The notes beneath the pieces are model-generated. The model saw only the letters and a program-made list of their open reading frames with translations, searched no databases and had not been told where the DNA came from. Shown here piece after piece: positions 18,601 to 21,735 of a stretch of DNA of 31,487 nucleotides. The first letter of the stretch is position 1; the number at the start of each line of letters is the position of its first letter. This stretch comes from an uncultured Clostridia bacterium (GTDB lineage Bacteria > Bacillota > Clostridia > Oscillospirales > Ruminococcaceae). The position numbers and the translations under genes are program-made. The DNA is taken from assembly GCA_947630315.1 (NCBI GenBank), contig CANRHA010000002.1, positions 1-31,487 on the forward strand, read 5' to 3'.

Positions 18601-19990
18601 CATACATATTCGACATATCGATAATAACGCGGTACGAGGTCGCGCCCGAGGTATCGACGGTAAAGTAGCCGCCCACGCCGACGGTGCCCGAGTTGTCGAT
18701 TTTTTCGTCAAGGCTGCCGTCTCCGCCGACTATCTCCTTAATGGTAGGGTCGCGGCCGTCAAACTGTATGTCGGTTACAGAGAAAGGATCTTTTGATACG
18801 TCCGCAACAATCGACTTGGGGAGATCCTTGTCGGGGTAGTTGAAGAACATGTGGTCGGGCGCGTCGATGTCGGTTGTCTCGTTGTCGGGGCCGTAGATCA
18901 TAATGCCGTCGTCGTTGCCGTTTTTGTCCACAAGATTAGAATACAAACCAAAATTATTACTATTTGTCTGCGGTTCATGAACGGAATGATACGCCGAGGC
19001 GTTTGTTCCCTTGCCTATGCCGCCGCGCTGGTTGGCGTAAAGAGCTACGGTATAAGGCTGAATGCCATTGAGCGCTAATCTCCAAATATATCCGTCTCGG
19101 GTTGTCGCATAAAGATAACCGTACATTCCATACGAATCTCCGGAGTTCATTTGTCCGCTAAACGCATCCATCCATACGCGTCCGCTCACAGCATTATACT
19201 GGGGTTCTTCAGTTGTACCGGCTTTTTTGCAAACAGTTATATCAAAAGCATAAAGATTATTATATTCATTATCGTTTTTTGCCAAATCCGCATCATCAAT
19301 ATCAAATGACCTTTTAGTGTCTTTACCACTTGTACCATCAGCGTAAAAATCAACTATGTATACGCCGGACTGATTTATTTCGTATGTAAATGCATTGTAG
19401 CCGTTTGTCGTTTTTTCAGACGCATTGGTGCCCAAACTTTTTCCGTCATCATCGGTAATTGCTTTGTAAACACCGTTAGGCCCGTTGACATACCCGTTCT
19501 TTGAAGTTATATGGCCGGCTCTATCCATGAGATTTAATTTTTCGGTCGTACCATCGGGCAGAGTGATCATAGCGCCGTTCTTATATGAAGAACTTCCGAT
19601 AAAAGCAATTTCGCCCTCGTAGGCATAAAACTTAACCCTGAGCTGATTGGTAACGCCGCCGAAGGAGTCAGCTTCTCTTTTGGCACCAGTATTATCAGGA
19701 GAGTCCTTAACCATGAGCTTCCATAAACTCATGTGGCCATCAAAAAGACCGTTGTCGACGTTTGTTTCATTTACTTCATTGCCACCAACTTTAGTTCCTT
19801 TGTAAAGGGCAAGGTAGTTGTCGCGCGACGACTCCAAAATATCTGCCGTTCCCTCCGCCCGGGCGGGTTGGGCGGCGAGGACGGCGGCTCCTATAAACAG
19901 GCATGCCGCCAAAACCGACTGCGCTATGCGCCTCGGCCCGACGGCTTTGAATATCCTGCAAAATACTGTCTTTACACATAGTTTTTTCAA
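665..19990 (-). CDS. Giant secreted multi-domain pilin-like/adhesin protein (FctA and Cna-B-type modules)
   Basis: One unbroken frame of 6441 codons. The start is taken as TTG at 19990-19988 because AAGGAG lies eight bases upstream (20004-19999). An in-frame ATG at 20029 lacks a ribosome binding site. Residues 1-45 form a Sec signal peptide (KK n-region, hydrophobic core, AQPARA cleavage). Residues 46-1480 are an unrecognised region. It contains a FlgD-Ig-like stretch YWNGRDQWGRILPVGQYF (near 18150), a prealbumin/SdrD-like B domain (about 17150-17500) and a calcium-loop motif (1272-1283). One FctA-like domain and three Cna-B/DUF7601-like domains follow (1484-2011). Next come about twenty FctA-type modules (2012-4948), most keeping a Lys in 'SKTLTG', a Glu in 'YTFTVSE' and an Asn in 'FxNTY'; in this family these residues make intramolecular isopeptide bonds. 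Then come a Cna-B-like module, a DUF11-like pair (5076-5357), nine Cna-B-like modules and an acidic Pro/Glu tail ending AARKKE. There is no LPXTG or membrane anchor. It is probably a rigid extracellular rod or adhesin. Ligand and retention mode are unknown. Confidence 0.9.
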   Translation of the reverse strand: MKKLCVKTVFCRIFKAVGPRRIAQSVLAACLFIGAAVLAAQPARAEGTADILESSRDNYLALYKGTKVGGNEVNETNVDNGLFDGHMSLWKLMVKDSPDNTGAKREADSFGGVTNQLRVKFYAYEGEIAFIGSSSYKNGAMITLPDGTTEKLNLMDRAGHITSKNGYVNGPNGVYKAITDDDGKSLGTNASEKTTNGYNAFTYEINQSGVYIVDFYADGTSGKDTKRSFDIDDADLAKNDNEYNNLYAFDITVCKKAGTTEEPQYNAVSGRVWMDAFSGQMNSGDSYGMYGYLYATTRDGYIWRLALNGIQPYTVALYANQRGGIGKGTNASAYHSVHEPQTNSNNFGLYSNLVDKNGNDDGIMIYGPDNETTDIDAPDHMFFNYPDKDLPKSIVADVSKDPFSVTDIQFDGRDPTIKEIVGGDGSLDEKIDNSGTVGVGGYFTVDTSGATSYRVIIDMSNMYARYYHGENGNEVGYEEHEATGEDHDEEICLSAKWEDSDNGKHINFIYYNTTDNTWYNIYSTVTKDVNGKTEYDMHPINTSAQTVEKVIGYEKLDKQEMLDALGLTNANPNGADIIGSKTDFQFKCLGKIMLGNAAVEGQTDRIYWNGRDQWGRILPVGQYFGDTGRGKVYAEAKAGEVHFPISDAESIPNGLAVWLMNADEIVDSVKTGSAYNVNSVIGETAVRSNLYYNNEDKSLLRDYATTFNGQANVNIAWVWNLPSNMANYEAGQGTNGHGGNSWLNKKWVDSNAVFENKSIDGIASYSDSASPTKVAGKFKNEKDSAGNSAEKQGDNTGVGSDHGIFDVWTHVISPNTKELGTLTLYHFANRKIITGFVFLDTPEPGTVTGKYDRMTNDHELEGAIIVAEYGDKSKKNDPSNDKLISGQRWVHYEAKTDTDGYYSIPVDLTAFGTDDLNTDGTYPVQIYVYYNENLSGAITHKVTTVDSKIKSDHSTTQSYSEFIGQQIRSESVPSVSKQTVNVPKYIEDARGTTNVYLKEVYAGQVGYIAEAVDQALTITKKWEPSYLKSSTLEASFTIVGMKEGVRTTIEEFFKNEGKENSEGQKIVTVTEYDEASKTVKEVQYDQAAYTAKYGCTESGVRDETPSGKNDYVAIQHDPNFPSDTQIAEIKNAVDKYNAANPGKHVTVQDVLINGTGGIVGIDINFPGYKKTTGGKSECDVVYVVENATVEEARGGIYTNKILPKYTYKLSEDKNKVETEGNIVYRVYENPLGSGSASADAAKTKYGIARTGNEWTYTNILNLINYTLTLFHDVNNDGKLSFTDYESADESSGNGMYGPEDTLTEDTAIPNATVRIVKMQPGGNDEITEGFYHTLSDETLNERMADSSLVGDYNTEYPGVNPKDTEGNFTEEYKKWANLKIDQRPTEDGIQELIKPEDRFTTDEHGQVTFDGLSTGTYQVHVIYPTSDNYNIVTVDGTANSYIEVVQNDLDNHEYIQAVTIGADSNYYSYVGLGFKATMPLSEILQVYKNLTVAGRPGGVTADVALNDPFTAHVEVKYTGTDPAVVPDPSIEDKNALPTAENKNPDMTVNVTTPAEDTMFPENKNITFNAAGKYTITVTETVKAEDERGYIVYDKVAKTFDVEVANEEVDGVRKITVKSDDSTDLRESGKQKKITINNTLNTGYVTVKKEVVGSSANPNDEFTFTLGVADASGMKSFHILKGGASASEEISHNGTFKLKNVESAIIYDIPVGATVTVMETNNSAYTSKITSGAVSDPNPASFKVESAGANKTITFTNTHNEADLAITQKVTKDNPTVSDEQFTYEIAITGMTYECELAYEINGVEQSPKLKFTKDDKATLTLKDGETATIKGLPLGCTYTVTQTSAPTLYKVTEIEGDSGAKPDIASGTITDTLQAADTSGKVETVTFTDDFQTGDLAIKKTVYGSTAAADFTFNLTLTAPADITLADSYTTSESGVTLTHGTDNEYSLTVNVPAGTVPDVAVSKTITIQDLPVGTTVNIAEVQTTGYVLTKTDNISDIEIADDTATAKFVNNAAPKVTVNVIKNFDTALLTDNTKTFDFNFEVSDPVITGTGSAGTTAASAKDVSLAGTMGFSGLTKTANTGSVELTGTYGDLDYIELFNNAAGSVTYTYTIKETDGKIGGVVYDSEEHKVGVTITMDANGKLTATTTPASVTLKNTYTPTVTKFTINVSKRIDYTSLPQKANTFSFKIEGDAPMPATTTTSVTVAAKADHSTDSGAFGAITFNHAGTYTYTLTETGIGDMPGFSCDKNSHTVTVTVEDKNGVLSVSKYSVDGVDSATPAAGETLSKGTVEFVNKYDPADAKLTLYLSKELTGSALPEDHTYTFEFTLGKPSVTGASGGKDVEITATSESDKTLSGSFGELTFTKVGTYTYTISESITDSDPADGVTKYGFKSTPDKATNLVIKIKDTGGKLEIESVTFGEDSLDFTGNTATVNYTNEYSYTSVDFTFGVSKTVTGNDLVEGHDYEFDFKLDTTATAGVTMPTKTELTLTKGKSGDKLSGNFDDITFTEPGEYTFTVSETSTKDGGTEVETFRKSPDKYTVTITVKDLGGKLAIDKYSYGEVTVNSSAAATLSFINTYDPEDATLDINVVKKISATSDALTSDYNFGFKLTAGGTDNYPVITRDTATATVPAGAKESAAVSFSRLTFTAAGEYRFTVTETSHEGMFTGAAPQTITVTVKDMGGQLAVTEISGGTKTGTDKNAAVTLTFENGYTPKPATLKVNVDNVVVLADPHAPLAEGHKYEFEFTLSEASDDSKSATLPAKLKQITDPIKQDFTGIGGDYKENAADRTQHLSFDSITFDHAGTYNFTVTEDDILTITGSTSAEAPKGAFDTQPGSITITVVVEDDNGQLTVTSITGGEKSEKPNTSTAETTLSFTNTYHADPSHFIFAIQKTLVGTLPEGHYEFKFDVALADSTHDHEVKFYNDKKSDTILGSAFKTAGTDTVTKYIGVDFSEPGEYKFTVTETITDDGVDASSAFKSDDVRSHTVTVNVVDDIGKMRVESYKIDDGDLITNLKGQGTDKDYFVGTVGFTNNYDPKPATLTLNIEKQMSVDSNALPNTYSFGFEIVPEKTDGVTVGTPKPTVTLNEGETTNTATSELTFTKAGTYAFTVSENNVTVSGFKDPPAAQKVTVVVGDKGGELYIAHIGEVDETYKPTEPDPAITEKTVTFVNTYDPDEAKLTLNLSKTLTGSALPKDHTYTFAFDIKAPSVTGATGGEDVTFAEVKTGAGPLSGSFGELTFTKVGTYTYTISERITDSKPADGVTNSGFTATPDKATNLVIKIKDTGGKLEIESVTFDGKPLTVSDNTATVNYTNKYSYTSVDFTFGVSKTVDGNELVDGHNYEFDFKLENTSVKTDGVTMPTKTELTFTTDGTVKDFDDSFGAITFTEPGKYTFTVSETSTKDGGTEVATFHKSPDKYTVTITVKDIGGKLIINGYSDGDDDEYNSESNTDTLGFTNTYDPADAELDLSVLKKVTGNELLSDTTYSFSFNVEATGDHADKVTITNGEITLSANAEALKAGAKAEFKTITFSESGYYTLTVTEDDVPAGFAENTTKYVLSVHVEDIGGELEVKSCTLDGDEIFSSGAAEVEIVNTYNPADAEFKITVNKTVDGNTVLDEDNEYNFEFSLSRIKNGGGTAPSADAQTIAGIDNSNKDSIPPLTFDLTFTEAGTYTYNLAETVTDLYKTPCNCGFTIPALPAITVEVADNGEGKLVISGYKVGSTEKTGTEAVVDVENFYNPEDVKGFEVFIDKTVTGDVLPENYAMFDFTLTPDSANPTGATVTGETAEVTYNDLGERAEGKYALKDGPKSISKIDFTAAGTYKFTVTESISYGGFKAVYDSFTLTVTVIDDKGVLKVNGCTVSPDADATITENKAVIPFVNDYDAGSTALNVSVNKTLTGNDLPEGHDYTFTFTLYEDGEKLLEKSVNADEFTYGTAKEISLGSITYEAAGEHIYTVSETVSEEVDGKPVEDVNSNNHGFHETNSYTLNVKVVDEVSGTGTDHGLKVSCTGATDYDETTKSAKLDFVNAYAPDKVGFTLGVHKTVTGNALPDGHEYDFTFALSGDHIDEKTVAAVTESNKAEIGDITFDLPEFTKAGDYNYTVTETVAERFNGSAVATDSGFIAVSPVNVTVSVIDDGGKLRIADCKVDGASTGATEKYLIDITNRYIPESVSVDDPKTVGGADNNVVSIPKTLKTERGTPVDFPEAFSFNAEVMEIVGAAEKAPEPGTAGWGDGFSASTVLKTTGGSGGIGEVSVSGLKFAKAGVYKVTVSEDAAPYENEYGSIVKDAKTVEIVYTVTDDGGKLRISDVSYTPTEFENTFIPNAKTVEMTFDKRLINTMTGGDRLALTEGINDELYNKFTTLYDGRFSFTMTHDDYDSADIETDVADSEAVSGSDGSITAVNKMNKVRLGNVIIKREGSYTFTVSENQPTESERVERVGYGRRAVTVTFNVTVDPKTGELKVDTEYMYGEQSAADKPAFVNTYGPIPCTLTVTTEVTTDPEGLEFDRTKAFEYEIKVWGDHISPDAERNEDGKRTATFRIFYEKPLFEIAALYDDDEEEDISVPVEFVETSEGSGVYAFTLAGYGDNSFTIEDIPYGRVYYSVEQKLGAQDAALGYSFVSVGELYTYKDTAETVSKTEDMTDEKTVNTQLETGEFVGEFDGTVITYKNLYTVKADTETLPEIEKKMSGERGLIEGEEYSFTVSLDAPEGGAVLGEGERTVTATAAADSAGEVTAKANIGGITFTKPGVYTVTVKEVIPAGGELDGVKYDETVYTVVYTVTDTDPATGAKDGKLRADMAIYADGDEAEEIVFTNTYSAADTGEVTFDISKLVIPDDPNALPHDEEYRFGVTDENGLGKDTEASVTIYSDDYDSAEGNIAGKTTVSLGTFGDKGTYTFKVSEISSDTLGMIYDKTVHTVTVEVTDNLKGGLEYEVYVDGVSGGEVQFINRYLTGGITVTNTLTGTGIDVTLPFEYKVTVTGSDGLPASYNYTVGPKGGASLFTVGGAASPREISGKITSGGTIELTHGEKFTVTGIPEGALVTVEQLPADGYDTSVNGEERYTFSSTVSSAAELKADYLNRHYDEYGRFTDFVTKTQNYPGEGESVRTGDTLSYTINWRNPKLKDAKVVITDTLSEGVELIEATDGYEYDPDTRTVTWTIEARGLEAGEVELTVKVNETAAELGSVSNTSHAEVYVDSEPGEPSGEPSAEDDSNEVINPVATVELEKRESIDGTDMVESLSVRAGDMITYYLTAEISGAGVKNLTIADIIPDGLEYIGSSDGNAVYDPASGTVTWTFTDPDGEPTVTEPGRVTVSYQVRVPEVSTASGWSSCGYVYEGKDEVVSTPSDGYPWISSNYVEALPMANLTVKKTVHSDDGSAPAGIKFRFTVDITDEYGLPVSGIIYETNGVRGAVSDGRLMINLGDGESVTLCDIPAGSAYTISEEPVTNFTPDPENIYSGLLKNIDAAAEIVNNYSFVAEKFGDITVTKAVAGTDEDMLREFGFTLALADTSVNGVYGDLEFIAGEARFSLSNGEVATAVGLPADVGYTVYENAEDSEGFKTTDSGNTVGTVPADGAVTVMFFNEREAGAVGGLTVKNTVIGGSKAFSYTVQVYGEEPVSGVYGDMIFDASGLAAFTLAPGESITAVGLPAGASYTVIETDADAEGYVTEFTDDCSGVIPAIANANVEFINTRRTGSLTVKNTVIGGADEFSYVVTVIGGIEPGIYGDIYFDADGTATFTLFNGESVTMAGLPAGAAYEVVEIEADQRGYVTASSGAQGIIPESMSANASFVNTLTVPGSLTVSKTVIGGSGSESFGFTLSLADPAGEPLEGVFGEITTGPDGIAQFELSDGESITVPLPEGTAYSVYEDVISASGYISEVSGAAAGMITADGANVAFTNTLRTGSLTVTDFIGGNAADPSRTFTFTVTAPVTGRYGDMVFDGTGTAVFTLGHGRSATAEGLPAGISYTVTETDANTDGYLTECNGIEYAAPVSGVIAEGSVTEVKFRNIKQIDDSDTVGSLTVVNNIIGTVTDEEFEFTVAVEDPSGLVMAALLEENYPVAAINNGGISSIATAPNGDALITFSLKHGESKRINGLPAGARYTVTETGSLYYLVSSVNDIGTVPSGANQTAVFTNRWNAGDLSVSVTVEDDSGMIRTDDRAEFTYKVTLEGVGSGFKYPSHITEKYAGAEASGDQLMVFDETGVAFITLKGGETAIAPDLPAGLSYKTELVSQSDDLHYNKSESGTEGAVTAGETVEAEYVYYIRTGSLTLTKKLLDNNDQVTGSRFGFEFTLRLYGADGLPLTGAYVYDGAYSGTVADNGVIKLRGGESVTVYGLPEGAEYSITEKPVHSYPMISEVNANGVITAGENIEAVITNKLFVFPEKPKPEGSGGGTEPEEPDDEPEDPGEVEIERPTEGRTAEEDLDGGEAAESVYAKPAARKKE
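855..3920 (-). repeat. Nine C-terminal Cna-B/DUF7601-like modules (within the giant CDS)
   Basis: About nine modules of 100-140 residues share the order 'GSLTVxKTVxGG', 'GxYGDxxFD', 'FTLxxGESxTxxGLPAG', 'YTVxETD' and 'xFxNT'. Cna-B-type families use a Lys near the first motif, a Glu in the fourth and an Asn in the last to form an isopeptide bond. Several modules here have Asn, Asp or Val at the Lys position, and one also lacks the Glu and Asn. The block lies between the DUF11-like pair and the charged tail, so it would be the cell-proximal end if the C-terminus were anchored. Confidence 0.7.
3920..4760 (-). other. DUF11-like domain pair (within the giant CDS)
   Basis: Two consecutive domains read 'VRTGDTLSYTINWRN...VVITDTLSEGVELI' and 'VRAGDMITYYLTAEI...LTIADIIPDGLEYI...VTWTF'. 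This is the typical pattern of DUF11-like Ig domains in Gram-positive surface proteins. The pair separates the long FctA-type rod from the C-terminal Cna-B-like array. An acidic Ser/Glu/Pro linker lies between the two. Confidence 0.65.
9700..10470 (-). repeat. Two-module block, copy B of an internal duplication
   Basis: The DNA closely matches 12335-13110, with long runs of identity such as the segments starting at 9721 and 12358 and at 10262 and 12893. The offset is 2637 nt at one end and 2631 nt at the other, so small in-frame indels have accumulated. The block covers two adjacent FctA-type modules that start with 'AKLTLNLSKTLTG' and 'TSVDFTFGVSKTVDG'. Confidence 0.85.
12335..13110 (-). repeat. 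Two-module block, copy A of an internal duplication
   Basis: Partner of 9700-10470. Its two modules start with 'AKLTLYLSKELTG' and 'TSVDFTFGVSKTVTG'. Identity is much higher than between any other module pair I compared. This points to recent segmental duplication or gene conversion rather than ancient module multiplication. Confidence 0.85.
16142..16177 (-). other. EF-hand/dockerin-like calcium loop (within the giant CDS)
   Basis: The residues DVNNDGKLSFTD fit the Dx[ND]x[D]Gx[IL]xxxD calcium-binding loop. They sit directly before a Cna-B/SdrD-like domain whose 'PNATVRIVK' and 'FTTDEHGQVTFDGLSTGTYQ' motifs are seen at about 15720-16080. SdrD-type B domains are known to bind calcium in such loops, so calcium-dependent folding of this part is likely. 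Confidence 0.6.
19856..19990 (-). other. Sec signal peptide of the giant minus-strand protein
   Basis: With the TTG start the protein begins MKKLCVKTVFCRIF. It has further basic residues (GPRR), a hydrophobic core SVLAACLFIGAAVLAA and a type I signal peptidase site after QPARA. The 45-residue length is slightly long but normal for Gram-positive surface proteins. No YSIRK motif is present. Confidence 0.85.
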
Positions 19991-19998
19991 TTCAATCT

Positions 19999-20004
19999 CT
20001 CCTT
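19999..20004 (-). promoter_or_regulatory. Ribosome binding site selecting the TTG start
   Basis: AAGGAG on the minus strand is followed by eight bases (AGATTGAA) and TTG at 19990. The upstream in-frame ATG at 20029 is preceded by an AT-rich stretch without any purine-rich box. This decides the start in favour of TTG. Confidence 0.8.
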
Positions 20005-20142
20005 CAGAATAACCTTCACTCGGTATCATAATTATTCAAAAAGATCTGTGCCTGCCAATAATTCTCCGTTCCGGCACATCTTGAAATTCCGGCATTCTGC
20101 CGATGCTGTAAATACATATAAAATGCATTATAAAAGCATAAA

Positions 20143-20158
20143 ATTATACCCCCCCCCC
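20143..20158 (-). promoter_or_regulatory. Candidate promoter: G10 homopolymer abutting a TATAAT -10 box
   Basis: On the minus strand ten consecutive G (20158-20149) run directly into TATAAT (20148-20143). Transcription would start near 20136, leaving a leader of about 145 nt before the TTG start. No good -35 hexamer lies 16-18 bases upstream. A second TATAAT occurs at 20132-20127. A homopolymer in the spacer is the arrangement known from phase-variable promoters, where slippage alters -35/-10 spacing. Phase variation here is an inference. Confidence 0.55.
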
Positions 20159-20190
20159 GCGAAATTTGCGGAGAAGGATATCTTGATTTA

Positions 20191-20213
20191 CTGTACTAAA
20201 GCTTTTTGTACAG
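20191..20213. promoter_or_regulatory. Inverted repeat CTGTAC-N11-GTACAG, possible operator
   Basis: A perfect 6-bp inverted repeat with an 11-bp spacer is centred about 55 bp upstream of the -10 box of the giant gene. Position and symmetry suit a dimeric regulator. No regulator gene is in the window, and such a short repeat can occur by chance. Confidence 0.25.
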
Positions 20214-20427
20214 AATATCTGTGCGTAGATTATACACTACCGTTTTGAAATTTTCAAGTGGTTTTGAATAATTTGATTCTTTTTGGAAGAAATGACATAC
20301 ATACGCGCAGTTTAGTGTAAAGAATTGTCGTGTTTTGCTTATGATGGGTATATGTGGGTTAGGAGAGGGGGAAGTGCTCTTTCGTGGGGCTGGAGTGACA
20401 GAGCGCGACAACGCCGCCTAATTGGAA

Positions 20428-20471
20428 AAAGGTATTCGCATGCTCTCATAAAGAAATTTACGAATACCTTT
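20428..20471. repeat. Inverted repeat AAAGGTATTCG/CGAATACCTTT
   Basis: AAAGGTATTCG (20428-20438) and CGAATACCTTT (20461-20471) are perfect inverted copies around a 22-nt loop containing GCATGC. The arm is the same CGAATACCTTT seen at 449-487. On the minus strand the second arm runs into TTTTT, so it may also act as a weak terminator for the relic gene just upstream. The stretch 20214-20427 shows no convincing gene. Confidence 0.5.
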
Positions 20472-20497
20472 AACAATTTCGGCTCGCGGCATTGTAA

Positions 20498-21366
20498 TCA
20501 TCTGACAATCTCTTTGTCACCAGTAATCTGCTCGGTACCCTCGTCAGGATTCTGAACGCTGATAAGCGAGTCCTCCGAAACGACTGCAGTATTACCTGCA
20601 GAATTGCCGACCCATTCAACACTCACTTTGTATAATCCACAGGCGTGCTGCCCATTTCAAAGACAAGCTCTCCGCCGTTGATAATGTTCTCATGCCTGAA
20701 CATTGTGCTCTTGTAATTCACGCCGTTGAGGGTGACAGACTGTATATATCTGTTTTCCGCAGAAAGATTGTTTGCTATAATGGTAAATGTTTTGCCGTCG
20801 TAGAGGGTGATGGTGGTTTTGTCATAGCAGGGGCTTGTGAAATAGTACAAATTCTGCCCTGCGTTCGGGAAGAACCCGATCGAGGAAAAGATATACCATG
20901 AACTCATGGCGCCCGAGTCGTCGTTGCCGGGAACTCCCGTGAGGGTGAACTTCGCCCTCTGAAGCGCAACCGCGTCGGTCGTCATATACGGCTTATCCGT
21001 GTAGTTGAACAGATATGTTGCGAGGAAAGCAGGCTCGTTGCCGTAATCTACCCAGCCCTTTCTGACGCCGAGGTCAAGCCGCTGATAAACGTATTGCCGC
21101 CTTGGTCGGTACCGATATTGATATTTACGTCGCGGGCATTTTCATTACAAATATTGTGAGCCATATCAACAACGATATTTGCGTTAATCGAGCTTGATGC
21201 CCTCCCGACCGTTCTTGACGAAAGCTTTTGTGTCGCCTGCGGCGGTCGGGTTGCCTAACGGAGCGGTCGCTTAGCTGTCGGTTTCGGTGACCGCAGCGTC
21301 TGCGTCTGGCAATTTTGTATCCGAAGAAGCGCACGCGCCCAGCGATACCGAATGCAGTGCATGAGC
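20498..21366 (-). pseudogene. Decayed GH92 alpha-mannosidase-family lipoprotein gene
   Basis: The central frame (20623-21080) carries the GH92 C-terminal signature: 'GWVDYGNEPAFLATYLFNY', 'GVPGNDDSGAMSSWYIFSS', 'GFFPNAG' and 'FEMGSTPVDYTK'. GH92 enzymes are exo-alpha-mannosidases acting on N-glycan mannose. The gene is clearly broken. A one-base shift near 21080 joins 'GTDQGGNTFISGL' to 'DLGVRKGW'. Another shift near 21186 joins a frame reading 'KAFVKNGREGIKLD' to 'INANIVVDMAHN'. A TAA interrupts the latter at 21271-21273. A third shift near 20625 leads into a tail ending at 20498. A lipobox-like 'SVSLGAC' (Cys codon 21331-21333) marks the N-terminus. Only about 285 codons remain of the usual 700 or more, so most of the catalytic domain is gone. 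The segment before 21080 is assigned to the same gene by frame logic only. Confidence 0.75.
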
Positions 21367-21391
21367 GGTATTTTTGCTTAGGAGGATAATT

Positions 21392-21579
21392 ATGTCAATA
21401 TTGTAACACTTATGCTTGATACTATCTGTTCTCCCTCACCGAGCGTTCTCATCGACAAAACGGATATTTCAAAAAAGAAGATGATTTGTGCCTTTGAATA
21501 TGAAAAAATTAAAACATCTGCCATTTTGCAGCAGACTTTTTTTACAACAAAGTGTAGGTTTTTGCATATTAAATCATGA
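21392..21579 (+). pseudogene. Possible short frameshifted ORF with a strong ribosome binding site
   Basis: AGGAGG (21380-21385) stands six bases before ATG at 21392, but this frame stops after four codons (MSIL). One base out of frame, a 55-codon ORF from ATG 21412 to 21579 reads 'MLDTICSPSPSVLIDKTDIS...' and is not recognised. Either it is a frameshifted small gene or remnant, or a tiny leader peptide ahead of the large plus-strand gene. A short hairpin plus seven T (about 21517-21543) lies inside it. Confidence 0.25.
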
Positions 21580-21590
21580 AAATCTATACA
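21562..21590 (+). promoter_or_regulatory. Candidate sigma-A promoter of the plus-strand giant gene
   Basis: TTGCAT (21562-21567) and TATACA (21585-21590) are separated by exactly 17 bp. Transcription would start near 21597, giving a leader of about 139 nt, similar in length to that of the divergent gene. The region is AT-rich as expected for a promoter. Confidence 0.5.
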
Positions 21591-21723
21591 CAGGTATTAT
21601 ACTACATATCCCCGAAAAAATCAAGTGCTGATGGGGCGTTTTTGATTATTTCGCCGAAATTTTTTGATATAAATTTTTCCACAAAAATGTACACTTTATT
21701 GCAACTACTATTTTCCATATATT

Positions 21724-21728
21724 GGAGG
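21724..21728 (+). promoter_or_regulatory. Ribosome binding site of the plus-strand giant gene
   Basis: GGAGG lies seven bases before ATG 21736. It is followed by a basic n-region and a hydrophobic segment, so this start is well supported. Confidence 0.85.
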
Positions 21729-21735
21729 CATTGTC

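Noticed and set aside
19991..20136. Riboswitch in the leader of the giant gene
   Set aside because: Several short inverted repeats exist (e.g. AATTATT/AATAATT), but I could not match any known riboswitch core such as c-di-GMP-I or -II.
20206..20236. TTGTAC...TATACA as a plus-strand promoter
   Set aside because: Spacing is 19 bp (18 for TTATAC) and no plus-strand gene follows for more than a kilobase.
20196..20411. 71-codon minus-strand frame between the giant gene and the relic
   Set aside because: No ribosome site and low-complexity composition. It overlaps the candidate operator and promoter-upstream region and resembles nothing known.
21517..21543. Intrinsic terminator on the plus strand (CTGC/GCAG hairpin plus seven T)
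   Set aside because: The stem is only 4-5 bp and weak. It is mentioned only as context for the short ORF.
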